Below are positions 13,914-23,464 of a stretch of 26,031 bases of DNA, piece by piece. The notes under the pieces are model-generated. The model saw nothing but the letters and a program-made list of their open reading frames with translations. It searched no databases and was not told the DNA's origin. The position numbers were made by a program, and so were the translations under genes. Origin of the DNA: Anaerolineaceae bacterium UBA2260 (lineage in GTDB: Bacteria > Chloroflexota > Anaerolineae > Anaerolineales > Anaerolineaceae); contig DDXM01000011.1 of the NCBI GenBank assembly GCA_002347485.1, forward strand, positions 1 through 26,031, read 5' to 3'. Each line of letters opens with the position of its first letter. The stretch's first letter is position 1.

Positions 13914-15332
13914 ATGTTCCAGACTTTTAATGAAGCCGCGGAATTCATCAAAACCAACCAGATCGAAATGGTCGATATGAAATTCTCCGACCTGTGGGGG
14001 CGCTGGCATCACGTCACGCTCACCGCGCAACAATTCTCCCCGCGCATCCTCGCCTCGGGCGTAGGTTTTGACGGCTCGAGTGTCGGGTTGAAGAGCGTCA
14101 AGTCCGGCGACATGGCGCTCATCCCCGACCTTTCCACAGGATTCATTGATCCCTTCTGGGAAGTGCCCACGCTTAGTTTCATCTGCAGCGCAGTGGAGGC
14201 GGATACCAAGAAATTGTTCGGCCGTGACCCGCGCGTGATCCTGCAAAAGGCGGAGGAATATCTCAAACACACGGGCATCGCTGATCGCAGTGTGTGGGGT
14301 CCGGAACTTGAATTTTACATATTCGATCATGTGATCCTTGAGAACGGCTGCCAGACGGCGAGTTACCGTTTAGAATCCAGTGAAGCCAACTGGAATAGCG
14401 GGCAACCCGGGCACGGACATTACATCCCCATGCATGGCGGCTACCACGCCAACCCCCCGCGCGACCAGACTTACGCGCTGCGCACCGAAATGGTCAGGCT
14501 GTTGCAGCGCTGCGGCGTGCCGGTCAAGTATCATCACCATGAGGTGGGTGGACCCGGCCAGTGCGAGATCGAAACGCCGATGATGGGCATGATGAATTCA
14601 GCAGACGCAGCCATGCTGACCAAGTACATCGCCAAGATGGTCGCTCACCAGGCAGGCAAGACCGCCACCTTCCTGCCCAAGCCCCTCTTCGGCGAGGCTG
14701 GCTCGGGGATGCACTTTCACCAACAATTGTTCAAGAACGATGTAAATGTGTTTTATGATGCGAACGCTGCCAATCTATTGAGCAAGACCGCGTTGAATTA
14801 CATCGGCGGTTTGCTCACGCACGCCCCGGCGCTGCTGGCGCTGACCAATCCTTCCACCAATTCGTACCGCCGACTGGTTCCGGGATATGAAGCCCCGGTC
14901 AATGCTTTCTTCTCCTCCGGCAACCGCAGCGCTGCCATCCGCGTGCCCAGGTACGCCACCGAACCCGACCAGGTACGTTTCGAGTTCCGCCCGCCAGACG
15001 CGACCTGCAATCCCTACATCGCCATGGCTGCCATGCTGCTGGCCGGGTTGGATGGAATTAAGAAGGAGATCGACCCGACCGCTGCCGGGTTTGGCCCCAT
15101 TGACGTGAACATTTTCTCGCTGTCGGAGGAGGAAAGGTCCCAAATCAAGCAATTGCCCACTTCACTGGGCGAAGCGTTGAACGCGCTCAAGGCGGACCAC
15201 GAATTCCTGCTGGCGGGGGATGTCTTCAGCGAGGACATGTTGATGGACTGGATCAAGGCCAAGTCACGTGAAGAACGCGAACTGCAATTGCGGCCGCACC
15301 CTTATGAGATCGAGCTTTATTTCGACCTTTGA
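13914..15332 (+). CDS. glnA: Glutamine synthetase, type I
   Basis: ATP-dependent ligation of ammonia to glutamate, the main ammonia-assimilation step; GSI acts as a dodecamer. The protein is 472 aa. Motifs in order: VDMKFSDLWGRWHHVT, VGFDGSSV, WGPELEFYIF, HEVGGPGQCEIE, the ATP site stretch KPLFGEAGSGMHFHQQL, SYRRLVPGYEAP, and FEFRPPDATCNPYIAMAAML. The position of the E. coli adenylylated Tyr397 (NLYDLP) reads NIFSLS, with Phe401, so AMP modification there is not possible. Two starts are in tandem (ATGATG, 13911 and 13914). The second is 4 nt after AGGAGG and is preferred; the first is only 1 nt after it. It is monocistronic, ending at a strong terminator. Confidence 0.95.
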   Translation: MFQTFNEAAEFIKTNQIEMVDMKFSDLWGRWHHVTLTAQQFSPRILASGVGFDGSSVGLKSVKSGDMALIPDLSTGFIDPFWEVPTLSFICSAVEADTKKLFGRDPRVILQKAEEYLKHTGIADRSVWGPELEFYIFDHVILENGCQTASYRLESSEANWNSGQPGHGHYIPMHGGYHANPPRDQTYALRTEMVRLLQRCGVPVKYHHHEVGGPGQCEIETPMMGMMNSADAAMLTKYIAKMVAHQAGKTATFLPKPLFGEAGSGMHFHQQLFKNDVNVFYDANAANLLSKTALNYIGGLLTHAPALLALTNPSTNSYRRLVPGYEAPVNAFFSSGNRSAAIRVPRYATEPDQVRFEFRPPDATCNPYIAMAAMLLAGLDGIKKEIDPTAAGFGPIDVNIFSLSEEERSQIKQLPTSLGEALNALKADHEFLLAGDVFSEDMLMDWIKAKSREERELQLRPHPYEIELYFDL

Positions 15333-15349
15333 TTCTGATCACCGTAAGA

Positions 15350-15381
15350 AAAGCGAGCCGGGGGTACTCCCGGCTCGCTTT
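15350..15381. terminator. Bidirectional terminator between glnA and the alpha-2-macroglobulin gene
   Basis: A perfect 13-bp stem AAAGCGAGCCGGG/CCCGGCTCGCTTT with loop GGTACT lies 17 nt after the glnA stop and 19 nt beyond the stop of the converging gene. T-rich tails follow on each strand (TTTGTTGT on plus, TTTTCTT on minus). It should stop transcripts from both sides. Confidence 0.9.
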
Positions 15382-15400
15382 GTTGTACCAGGTTTCTTGC

Positions 15401-18400
15401 CTACTCGATGACCACCCGGTCGCTGCTGCTGCGCCCAAAGACCTCGGGGGAGTACATCTCCTCAGCCTTGGTGGGCGGGACGACGAAAGTGCCGGGCGTG
15501 GTGGCGCGAGCGTAATAGGTATACTCGTACACCCCATCCCAAAGCAGCGAAGTGAAGGCTTCCGCGCGGTCGTCGCGCAGGTTCTGATGCTCATACCAGG
15601 TGCCCCACCACCACCAGCCGTACGGGCGCACTTCCGGATCCTCTTGCGGAGGGTTCTGCGACACCGCCAACCCGGGGTTGATGATCTCGAGCCCGGCAGG
15701 CAGTGGATCTACCAGCGCAACATGGTAGCGGCGGCTATCCGCGACCATCTTGATGACCACCTTGACCCGCGCACCGGCTTTAATGTGCCAGACGCCGTCC
15801 GCATCCTGCGAAACATCCTCCGGAACATCCACTGCTTCGTAACGGCGCTCAACCACGAAGCCCATATCCAGTGGATCGAGTACCAGGTCAGTTGGCGCGT
15901 ACTTGAGCCCGAGCCGGTAGTACAACCTGCCCTCACCTTCCTTGCTGATGATGATATTGCTGGTGCCGTCCTCAATAGCGGTTTTATCAAGGACGAATTT
16001 CATCGGTATCGAGATCTCGTGAATATCGGTGGTGTATCCACTGAATTCACTGCTGCCCGCGTAAGTGTCACCCAGCCACATCCGCGCCACGAAGTCCGGT
16101 TCCTGTGCCTCGTAGGTCTTGAAGTAGCGGTCAAGCGCGATGAGGACGAAGACATTTTCCTGGGTATTGTCCCAACGTCCTTTCTTCCGATGCGCCAGCA
16201 ACCCATTGACCAGTTTCGGGATCAGGTCGCTCTCGGGGTTGTCCTCCATCAGGGCGTCAAGCAGGATGGCATCTGTGCGGCGGTCGGAGCTGAGCAGCAG
16301 GTAGGTTTGATCGCTGTACGCTGTGGTAAAGTTGGCAGCTCCGGCAGTCTCCACCACGCGGTTGTTGACGAAACGCCGGATTTCCTCCAACTGGTAATCG
16401 TTATCGATGACACTCCACAGCCAGCCGATAGCTTCCATTGAAAGGTTGTCAAGACCAGCCTCATTGAGCAGGCGCAGCGCTTTTCCCGCATCGCGGTCAC
16501 CCCACAGGTTGCGCACATAAAGCGCATATGCACTCAACGTGCGGCGAGTGTCTTCGGTGTACCACGAGGGATAATGCGATTCGATATCCCGCAGGTACGC
16601 CATCGCACCGAAAAGCATTTCATCCGGAACGGTGTAGTCTTTTTGCGCCGCGCGGGCAAGCGCGTGCGTCACGTGGATGGTGTGGAAGGGAATGGACTCG
16701 AATCCACGCCGCCAGTAAGGGAATCCACCATCGCTGTTCTGCAAACCCTTTAACGTTTCAATATCACTGGCAACCCTTTCTTCCAAAATGTCTGGGGCTG
16801 GCAAGTCTGCAGAATTAAAGGCGGTCAGTACATCACGTAGTGACGCAATGCCCATAATGCGCGAAGCGAGCTGCTCAGAACATTCGAACGGGTACTCCAC
16901 CAGGTACAGTACCGCATCGGTTAGCGCTTGCAACGCAGTGGATGAGGTAGAAATTTCAAGACCTCCAAACTGAGAAAACACATCGCTTGGATGCAGGATG
17001 GGTTGCGCGATCGCACCGCTATCGATCACACCGTAGGTGGCAAAGGCTTCAGTCGTCGCCGGTGTGTACACCGGGATCTCCACCACCGCCGCATCCGCGT
17101 AATCTCCCGAAATCGCCGCCACCTGGATCCGCGCGCTCCCTGCCATGATGGTGCTGGCCGGGAAGCGTACTTCCACGCGGTCATTGGCGGGAACCGTTAC
17201 GCGGATACCCGGCACGGCGAGTTCAAGGTTGGTGGCGCGCGCCACCACAGCCACCGGGAGCGGTTCATTGGTCTGGTTCTGCAGAATGACAGGCAATTCA
17301 AATTTATCACCGAAGTTCAAGAAGCGCGGCGCAGAAGGACGCACCATCAGGGGCAGGCGTGCGGTGAGATTGGATTCTCCCGTACCGAACCGCTTGCCAC
17401 TGCTGTCCACCCCAACCACCATGATCCGGTAACGCGTCAGATTGTCCGGAAGGTTAATCGCTACCGTGGCTTCGCCGTCCGCTCCCGTGCGCACTTCAGG
17501 TTCAAATACTGCCAGGGGATTGAAATCCATACGCACAGCGATGGCACTGCCCGCTTCATCGCTCATGGATTTAGACTCTTCAATAATTGCCATTGGCGCT
17601 TCCATGGCTGGCGTCGTCGTAGCCACGGTATCTATCCCGCCCCCCCCACCGCCGATACCCTGTCGCGCCTGGTTCAGCAGAACTTCAGGGTTGGCAAGCA
17701 CAACGCTGTTGCGTCCATAATAACTGGTCACCCACGCTTCACGGTCAGCATAAAATACGTTGATCGGGTCCTTCATCTGGTAATTGGTCAACGCGAGGAT
17801 GGCTTCATCCACGACTACCACCGCGAGTTCAGCGTCCGGCACTGGATTCCCGTCCGCATCAGTTAATTTCACCCTGAGCGTGGTTTCCCCTCCCGGTTCG
17901 AGCTGATCAGTATCAGGTTTTACGGTCAATGAAAGAGTGCGCTGCAGCGGGGGTATGCTGAGGTTGAGTTGCGCGGTGGCAAAAGCCGGCCTCGGATCAA
18001 TCTTTTTCAGCACCCTGCCCTGATCATCCAGGCGGGCAGCCGCCCCTACCAGGTCCACCTGAATGTGCAGGTTGGGGATATATTGCGCTTCGATTGGGAT
18101 GCGCAATACCGTGGATCCTTCTTTCACCTCGAAGAATTCCGTGTACAGGAATCCGCTGCGGCTGACAGTGAGCAACCCGTACGCCGGGCTGAATGGAGAT
18201 TGCACGAGGATCTCGGCGGTGTCACCCGGTTGGTAGGTTTCCTTATCAGGCACCAGGGTGACCTCCTCTTGCTCCACTTCGCGTGAAGCCGGGCGCTGCC
18301 CGCCGCTCACCCAGCGTGTGAAACGGGTCTGGTTCACCCGCCCCGACTCATCAGTCACGATACCGGTGATGCGGTAACTTCCGCCGATTGGTGTCTCGAA

Positions 18401-21400
18401 CGAACATTCGTCAGGCTCAAGACCTGAAACCTTTTTACAGGTCTGCACATCGGTTTCTTCTTCGGTCCATTCACCCTTCCTGTACTTCCACTCAAGCCTG
18501 GCGGCGGTGATGGTCACCGGCTGGTCGGAGACTGCATTTCCGTCCAAGTCTGTGACAATGAAGTCAACCTTGATCGGCGTTCCCTTGTTCACAAAATAAC
18601 GCTCGCTGCGCAATCCGATGTAAAGATCCGCCGGGTGGACGAGCAGCGTGGTGGTACCCGACCAGGCCTGGCGGTTCACATCCATGACCGTGGCCTGCGC
18701 AACAACCGATTTAGGTTCAGGTTTTTCACCTGGGTCGCCAACCTGGTCAAATTTAAGCTTTAGATAATGTTCGCCGTTAATGTCCGTCACGCCTGCGAAG
18801 GTCTCGGTGATTCCTTCGTCTTCTGGCCAATAGGAATCATATCGATACACATCCCGCCACCAAGGGTGCCACTCGCCAAAGATAAAATCAGGCCAGTTTG
18901 GGGGCGAGTATTTGCCGGAGGATGTTTTGACCTGCCAGGTCACTTCGGCGTTAGGAAGCGCGCCTCCGGCGTAGTATGCGGCTTCCACTGCCAGTACTGC
19001 CTCGCCACCGGAAAAATACGGCGGGCTGGTGACATTTCGCGCGGTGACCTTGAATTCAGGTGTGCGGAATTCCTGAATCTGGAGAGAATGGTAGTAGTAG
19101 TTTTCTGCCAAACCGCCAAGGTTTCCGGATGCCCACAACTCCAGATCGGCGGTACCCAGATTGACCAACTCCGGAATGGAAAGGGAGAAGTCGAATCCAC
19201 CCAGCGCGCTCACCTCTGTTTCTCCGGAGAGAATTTGATTTCCCAGGGCATCTGTCAACCTGTAACCGACAGAGGTGACCGCGTTACCCAGCAGGCTGAT
19301 ATCACCATCCTGCCTACCGCCCAGACGGCGCAACCAGCCTTTGATATGCACCTCCTCACCCGGGCGGTACATACTGCGATCATCAAACACGAACCAGCGC
19401 AGGCTGTCTGAAGGTTGATCGGCAGGCCAACCAGATGTATCCCAGGGATAAGGTGAGTACAGGAGCATGCTGGTATCTGCGCCTTGAGAGGCCACTATTG
19501 CATATGCCCTGTTTGGGATCTGGAACTTCGCCAGTCCATCGGGACCGGTCGTATAGGTTCTTTCACTATTGATCGGGCGAACGCTGATGCCGCTTAGGGG
19601 ACTGCCATCCCGCAGATCATTCACCCAAACGACCATCTCGGAATGATCAACATACGCATCCACCCCCAGGTTGGTCACCTGCACCCAGGCATGAATGGTC
19701 TGGTCGTAACGCTGCCATTTCTCGTTATCGCTTTCGAACATCCCATCAGGCGGCTCAATCTTGACGATGAACTGACCGAACCCATTCTTCAAATACGGTG
19801 AAAGGTCAATCCCCACCTCGGAGAGCACGTCATCAGGGATATCCAGGTTCATCATCTCATCAAGGACAAGTTTGCCCGGGATCTGGACTATCTTGTCCGT
19901 TTGCTGCCATTTGTCAAAATACTTGGTGAACGCTTCCCAATCTTCGGGTTTCACCGAATAGACCTGGACCTTGACCTTGGCGTAATTGACCGCGTAGAAG
20001 TTGAAGACCGGTTTTTTCGCCGCCGGGTCGAGGGTGACAAAGAATTTCTGTGGACCGATCAGGCGCGGTTCGGCTTTCCCTACCTTGAAGGTCAGTTTTT
20101 CATCTTTACCCAGTCGTTGTCCAAATTCATCCCGCAGGTTCCTTGAAATGGTTACAGTATAGGTGATTTGCCCCTTGGTTTCTCCGCTGATCGTGATCAT
20201 GTTGCCAAAGGCGTTGACCACCATGCCGGGGATCTCCGGGCTGACAGTGACCAATGCCTCGGTAAATATCCCTTCATCGAGGGGGTTGTTGAAACTGACC
20301 GAGAAAGGCGCGAGGGGGACGCAGACGTTGTCGTACCAGTAACACCCGTAATCTGTAACCCGAAGTGGGGCGTAGGTATAAAATGAAAATGTCTGGGGGA
20401 TTGTGGTGACCAGCGGTCCTTCGGCCGACGGGGTGCCGGGTCCAATCGTGATTGATACAGTTGAGTCGGGTAACAATGGCTGCGTGGCTCTGAATACCAT
20501 CCAACGTCCGTCAACCGCGTTTTCCACTAAACCCTGAATTTCCTCATCAGAGCTGATCTCGTTTTCCGAAGCCAGGCGCAACTCCACCTCACCAACGCCA
20601 GCATAGACGGTGATCGTTTTCAACACTGCGGCCGGATCAATACGTTGGTCAAACTGCAGGAAAATGAGCGGTTCCAACCCCTGGGGAATATCGCGCGGGT
20701 ATATTGTCTCGACCTTAGGCGCAGGGGTACTGAAAGACCAGGTGACCGCTTCAGCCAGCACACTTCCGTTTATGGATCGGGTGCCTTTCGGGATGGTACC
20801 CGTGTATTCCGTCGCCTTGGGCAGCCTGTCGATCAAATCAGAGTCATACTCAAAGGTAAGCGTTTTGGTACCCAGCCAGCGCCACGTCCCCGGTAATTCA
20901 GGGGTGACAAGGACAGGTACTTCCTGTTGGCTAAGATCACCCATCGTACCCAGGGGAACCATCGCTTGGTTGAAAGTAATGGAAATGAACGGGGCGATCG
21001 GGATTTCTCCCTCAGGTGCATATCTCACCACCTGTAGCGGTTGTTCATCCCCCATTTCAGGCGTCGGTAGAAATTCCGGCTGGGGGAATTCTTCCTCGAT
21101 CACCGTTCCGGGACGGGGCGGCGGGAGAAACTCGACCGGATAATTGAACTCGATTTGTTCTCCGGGTGAAACCGGGAGTGCAGGAAGACGGTCGAATATA
21201 TCCTCCGCTTCTTCGCTGGTGAGGGGTTCTCCGGAGACCAACTTGACCGGCTCGGGGGTTGCCTGCTGGGCGTTTCCTTCACTGAGATCCACCTGGATAT
21301 CAAATGGAATACTGGCTTCCTCGCCAGAACCCTGATCAGGTCCGTTTGCTGAACCCGAAGGCGTGGTATCGTTTGGCACGGATGTCTCCTTTAGAATACC

Positions 21401-21511
21401 GGTGCAACCGGTGGAAAAGACCATAAAAAAGATCACGAGTGAGTTGAGGACACTGGCGAAAAACTGGGAATCATTCTTGGAATGGAAAATCAGTTTAAAG
21501 GTTGAATACAT
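15401..21511 (-). CDS. Bacterial alpha-2-macroglobulin lipoprotein with thioester site
   Basis: Giant protease-trap protein of 2036 aa, larger than E. coli YfhM (about 1650). The hydrophobic N-terminus ends in FSTGC, so Cys36 is probably lipidated and the protein sits on the outside of the membrane. The early part has macroglobulin repeats with an MG1-like segment (APFISITFNQAMVPLG). The bait-side region near residue 1285 is glycine-rich (GIGGGGGGID). The thioester motif CSEQ has Cys1544 (context YPFECSEQLASRIMGI), so covalent trapping of proteases is possible; an alpha-toroid segment with FPYWRRG follows, then the receptor-like C-terminal domain. GTG at 21526 is in frame, but ATG at 21511 has GGAGG 8 nt upstream and is chosen. 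No pbpC neighbour is visible. Confidence 0.93.
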   Translation of the reverse strand: MYSTFKLIFHSKNDSQFFASVLNSLVIFFMVFSTGCTGILKETSVPNDTTPSGSANGPDQGSGEEASIPFDIQVDLSEGNAQQATPEPVKLVSGEPLTSEEAEDIFDRLPALPVSPGEQIEFNYPVEFLPPPRPGTVIEEEFPQPEFLPTPEMGDEQPLQVVRYAPEGEIPIAPFISITFNQAMVPLGTMGDLSQQEVPVLVTPELPGTWRWLGTKTLTFEYDSDLIDRLPKATEYTGTIPKGTRSINGSVLAEAVTWSFSTPAPKVETIYPRDIPQGLEPLIFLQFDQRIDPAAVLKTITVYAGVGEVELRLASENEISSDEEIQGLVENAVDGRWMVFRATQPLLPDSTVSITIGPGTPSAEGPLVTTIPQTFSFYTYAPLRVTDYGCYWYDNVCVPLAPFSVSFNNPLDEGIFTEALVTVSPEIPGMVVNAFGNMITISGETKGQITYTVTISRNLRDEFGQRLGKDEKLTFKVGKAEPRLIGPQKFFVTLDPAAKKPVFNFYAVNYAKVKVQVYSVKPEDWEAFTKYFDKWQQTDKIVQIPGKLVLDEMMNLDIPDDVLSEVGIDLSPYLKNGFGQFIVKIEPPDGMFESDNEKWQRYDQTIHAWVQVTNLGVDAYVDHSEMVVWVNDLRDGSPLSGISVRPINSERTYTTGPDGLAKFQIPNRAYAIVASQGADTSMLLYSPYPWDTSGWPADQPSDSLRWFVFDDRSMYRPGEEVHIKGWLRRLGGRQDGDISLLGNAVTSVGYRLTDALGNQILSGETEVSALGGFDFSLSIPELVNLGTADLELWASGNLGGLAENYYYHSLQIQEFRTPEFKVTARNVTSPPYFSGGEAVLAVEAAYYAGGALPNAEVTWQVKTSSGKYSPPNWPDFIFGEWHPWWRDVYRYDSYWPEDEGITETFAGVTDINGEHYLKLKFDQVGDPGEKPEPKSVVAQATVMDVNRQAWSGTTTLLVHPADLYIGLRSERYFVNKGTPIKVDFIVTDLDGNAVSDQPVTITAARLEWKYRKGEWTEEETDVQTCKKVSGLEPDECSFETPIGGSYRITGIVTDESGRVNQTRFTRWVSGGQRPASREVEQEEVTLVPDKETYQPGDTAEILVQSPFSPAYGLLTVSRSGFLYTEFFEVKEGSTVLRIPIEAQYIPNLHIQVDLVGAAARLDDQGRVLKKIDPRPAFATAQLNLSIPPLQRTLSLTVKPDTDQLEPGGETTLRVKLTDADGNPVPDAELAVVVVDEAILALTNYQMKDPINVFYADREAWVTSYYGRNSVVLANPEVLLNQARQGIGGGGGGIDTVATTTPAMEAPMAIIEESKSMSDEAGSAIAVRMDFNPLAVFEPEVRTGADGEATVAINLPDNLTRYRIMVVGVDSSGKRFGTGESNLTARLPLMVRPSAPRFLNFGDKFELPVILQNQTNEPLPVAVVARATNLELAVPGIRVTVPANDRVEVRFPASTIMAGSARIQVAAISGDYADAAVVEIPVYTPATTEAFATYGVIDSGAIAQPILHPSDVFSQFGGLEISTSSTALQALTDAVLYLVEYPFECSEQLASRIMGIASLRDVLTAFNSADLPAPDILEERVASDIETLKGLQNSDGGFPYWRRGFESIPFHTIHVTHALARAAQKDYTVPDEMLFGAMAYLRDIESHYPSWYTEDTRRTLSAYALYVRNLWGDRDAGKALRLLNEAGLDNLSMEAIGWLWSVIDNDYQLEEIRRFVNNRVVETAGAANFTTAYSDQTYLLLSSDRRTDAILLDALMEDNPESDLIPKLVNGLLAHRKKGRWDNTQENVFVLIALDRYFKTYEAQEPDFVARMWLGDTYAGSSEFSGYTTDIHEISIPMKFVLDKTAIEDGTSNIIISKEGEGRLYYRLGLKYAPTDLVLDPLDMGFVVERRYEAVDVPEDVSQDADGVWHIKAGARVKVVIKMVADSRRYHVALVDPLPAGLEIINPGLAVSQNPPQEDPEVRPYGWWWWGTWYEHQNLRDDRAEAFTSLLWDGVYEYTYYARATTPGTFVVPPTKAEEMYSPEVFGRSSSDRVVIE

Positions 21512-21784
21512 GGCAGGTCCCTCCACTCACAAGACGCTTTTTGTGTAATTCCTGTTCCTCATGATCTTCTTATGACATGTTTATACCCGATTTTCATCAA
21601 TCAACAGCTTTCATCTACCGGTCGTGGGTCTGGAAACTATACGGGCAGTGGACTGGAGATACGACCTCATTAAATTCATCTCGATATTAATCAAAAAACA
21701 GTGCCCCCTTCATGCCATCAAAACAGGGGACACCGTTATTTCTTCCGTCTGGTTCTTTGTTTAAAAAAAGGAGGCGCCTTAATA
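21512..21784. other. Gap between the macroglobulin gene and the insertion sequence
   Basis: This must hold the minus-strand promoter of the macroglobulin gene; TATAAA on the minus strand near 21580-21590 is a possible -10, without a clear -35. It also contains the hairpin 21697-21737. No gene is seen. Confidence 0.4.
21697..21737. repeat. Imperfect inverted repeat beside the insertion sequence
   Basis: AACAGTGCCCCC pairs with GGGGACACCGTT (10 of 12 pairs, two A/C mismatches) around a 17-nt loop. The right arm carries GGGGACAC, which also occurs just inside both ends of the neighbouring insertion sequence. It may be a terminator remnant or the end of an older element. Confidence 0.35.
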
Positions 21785-21802
21785 CCTGACTTGCTCACTT
21801 TT
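21785..21802 (+). repeat. Left terminal inverted repeat of the insertion sequence
   Basis: CCTGACTTGCTCACTTTT; matches the complement of 23331-23347 over CCTGACTTGCTCA and then TTTT after a one-base offset. Confidence 0.75.
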
Positions 21803-21882
21803 GCGAAAAAGACGGAATTTTGATCTCAAAAAGTCGAATTTGGGGACACTAAAAGGTGGTCTGGATGAGCTAGAATTAAGGT

Positions 21883-23332
21883 ATGGCATTCATTCGGAAA
21901 GTCAAAACCTCCAGTGGGGCGACAACAGTTCAAATCGCCTACAAGGTTGGAGGTCGCATTGTTATGATCATCCAAATTGGAAGCGCACATAACAAAGAGG
22001 AAATGGATATTCTGTTGGCAATCGCCCGGAAACGATTATTCGTCAACCAACTGGAGTTATTACCTCAAACCAATCCCCTGCAAATTAAGACCAAACGGTC
22101 TTTCTCTGCTTTGTTATGGGACATGGAATACCCTACAGGAACAATATGCGATATTAGGATTTGACCAACTGAACGACGAGGTCTTTGAGGCATTGTGCCT
22201 TGCCAGGATTGTAGAGCCCACATCGAAGTTGGATAGCCTGCGCGTATTGGATGATTTGGGTATTGATTCCATAGACCGCAACCAGCTCTACCGCTCCTTG
22301 GTCAAAGCCTCAAAGCTGGATTACCGGAAAGCGATCAGCCAGGCTTGTTTTGAACATGTAGGAAGAACTGGACTTGCTCTGGTTTTATACGATGTCACCA
22401 GCTTGTATTTTGAGGTACAGAAAGAGGATGAGTACCGGAAACCAGGAATGAGCAAGGAACGGCGATTGGAACCGCAGATCATCATCGGTTTGCTGGTGGA
22501 TCAGAATGGTTTTCCATTGGGATTGCATAGTTTTGAGGGCAATAAGGCAGAGACCAAGACCTTACTGCCTGCCATTCAGGACTTTCTGGAGAAAAATGGA
22601 CTGACAAAGACCACTATTGTGGCGGATGCGGCCATGATGAGTGCATCTAACCTGGCAGCCCTCGCTGAAGCCGGTTACACCTACATTGTTGGCTCTCGGC
22701 TACATAAGGTACCTTACGATATCGCAGAATATCAGAAGACCGGTGAACTCGGCGATCAGCAGATTGTGGTTGAAAAAAAGGAGGGTTACCGGGTAATCTA
22801 CCAGTACCGGGCCAAACGAGCAGCTCTGGACCTCAGAAATATCGAAAAGCAGGTGGCCAAGGCGAAGAAAGTGCTCAATGGCCAGATCCCAACCACCAAG
22901 ACGAAGTTCCTGAGCGTAGTGGCCAAGAAAAAACAACTCAACCAGAAGTTGATTGACAAAGCCATAACACTTGCGGGTGTCAAAGGGTATGTCACGAATC
23001 TGGACATCCCGGATGAGCAGGTAATCGCCTATTACCACCAGCTCTTTCAGGTGGAAGCTACGTTCCGGATGGCAAAGTCGGACCTAAAAGCCAGACCCAT
23101 CTACCACAGGAAGCGAGACGCCATTGAGGCACACCTGACGATCGTGTTGGCGGCGTTGGCGATCAGTAGGAATATTGAACATCAAACCAGGGTCAGTATC
23201 AAGCAGTTTGTAAAATTGCTTCGGCCAATTCGTTCAAGTATCGTGATTTTCAATAAAAATGAGATTCTGGCTGAACCAATAGTCCCGGAACCTGTATCAA
23301 AGGTGCTAATAAGCCTGTCTCGGGGACACTAA
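21883..23332 (+). pseudogene. Frameshifted IS1634-family transposase
   Basis: The N-terminal part reads in one frame from ATG 21883 (MAFIRKVKTSSGATTVQI, the typical IS1634/IS1549 beginning) and runs to a stop at 22164. From about 22125 the continuing match is in the next frame (LQEQYAILGFDQLNDEVFEALCLARIVEPTSKLDSLRVL) and reaches the stop at 23332. Joined, it would be about 480 aa. DDE residues are visible: Asp in LYDVTSLYFE, Asp in IVADAAMMS and Glu in YHQLFQVEATFRMAKSDL. A +1 shift is needed near 22115-22130. This is most simply a one-base insertion that kills the gene. Programmed frameshifting is less likely, since bacterial insertion sequences that use it mostly shift -1 and I see no slippery run there. 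Confidence 0.85.
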
Positions 23333-23347
23333 AATGAGCAAGTCAGG
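23331..23347 (-). repeat. Right terminal inverted repeat of the insertion sequence
   Basis: AAAATGAGCAAGTCAGG on the plus strand; inverted partner of 21785-21802. It starts immediately before the end of the transposase stop codon. Confidence 0.75.
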
Positions 23348-23464
23348 AGTATTAGAAACCCGAGGGTCTTCTCCTACATGATTCTGATAAAAACATGATA
23401 TTTCTCTAACAATTGCAGATTATTCTAAATTTGAATTAATCCGTGCAGTTATTCGAGGTAATAT
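23348..23464 (+). promoter_or_regulatory. clpB upstream region
   Basis: 117 nt between the insertion sequence and clpB. The ribosome site is GAGGT, 6 nt before the ATG. No CIRCE element (TTAGCACTC..GAGTGCTAA) is seen, and no clear heat-shock sigma promoter. Confidence 0.4.

Larger units (their letters stand above)
21785..23347 (+). mobile_element. IS1634-like insertion sequence
   Basis: About 1.56 kb, a size typical of the IS1634 group in the IS4-like DDE superfamily. Terminal inverted repeats are visible: left CCTGACTTGCTCACTTTT (21785-21802), right complement CCTGACTTGCTCATTTT (23331-23347); the first 13 bases are identical. GGGGACACTAAAA occurs as a direct repeat at 21842-21854 and 23322-23334. 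No convincing target-site duplication is seen next to the ends (TTAATA on the left, AGTATT on the right), so the exact boundary is uncertain or the copy is old. The single transposase gene is frameshifted. Confidence 0.8.

Noticed and set aside
15329..16441. 370-codon plus-strand open frame
   Set aside because: It is antisense to the macroglobulin gene, begins inside the glnA terminator, has no ribosome site and resembles no family. It results from GC-biased codon use on the other strand.
16991..17866. 291-codon plus-strand open frame rich in His/Arg
   Set aside because: It is antisense to the macroglobulin gene; its composition is what reverse-complemented coding sequence gives. The opposite strand is clearly the real gene.
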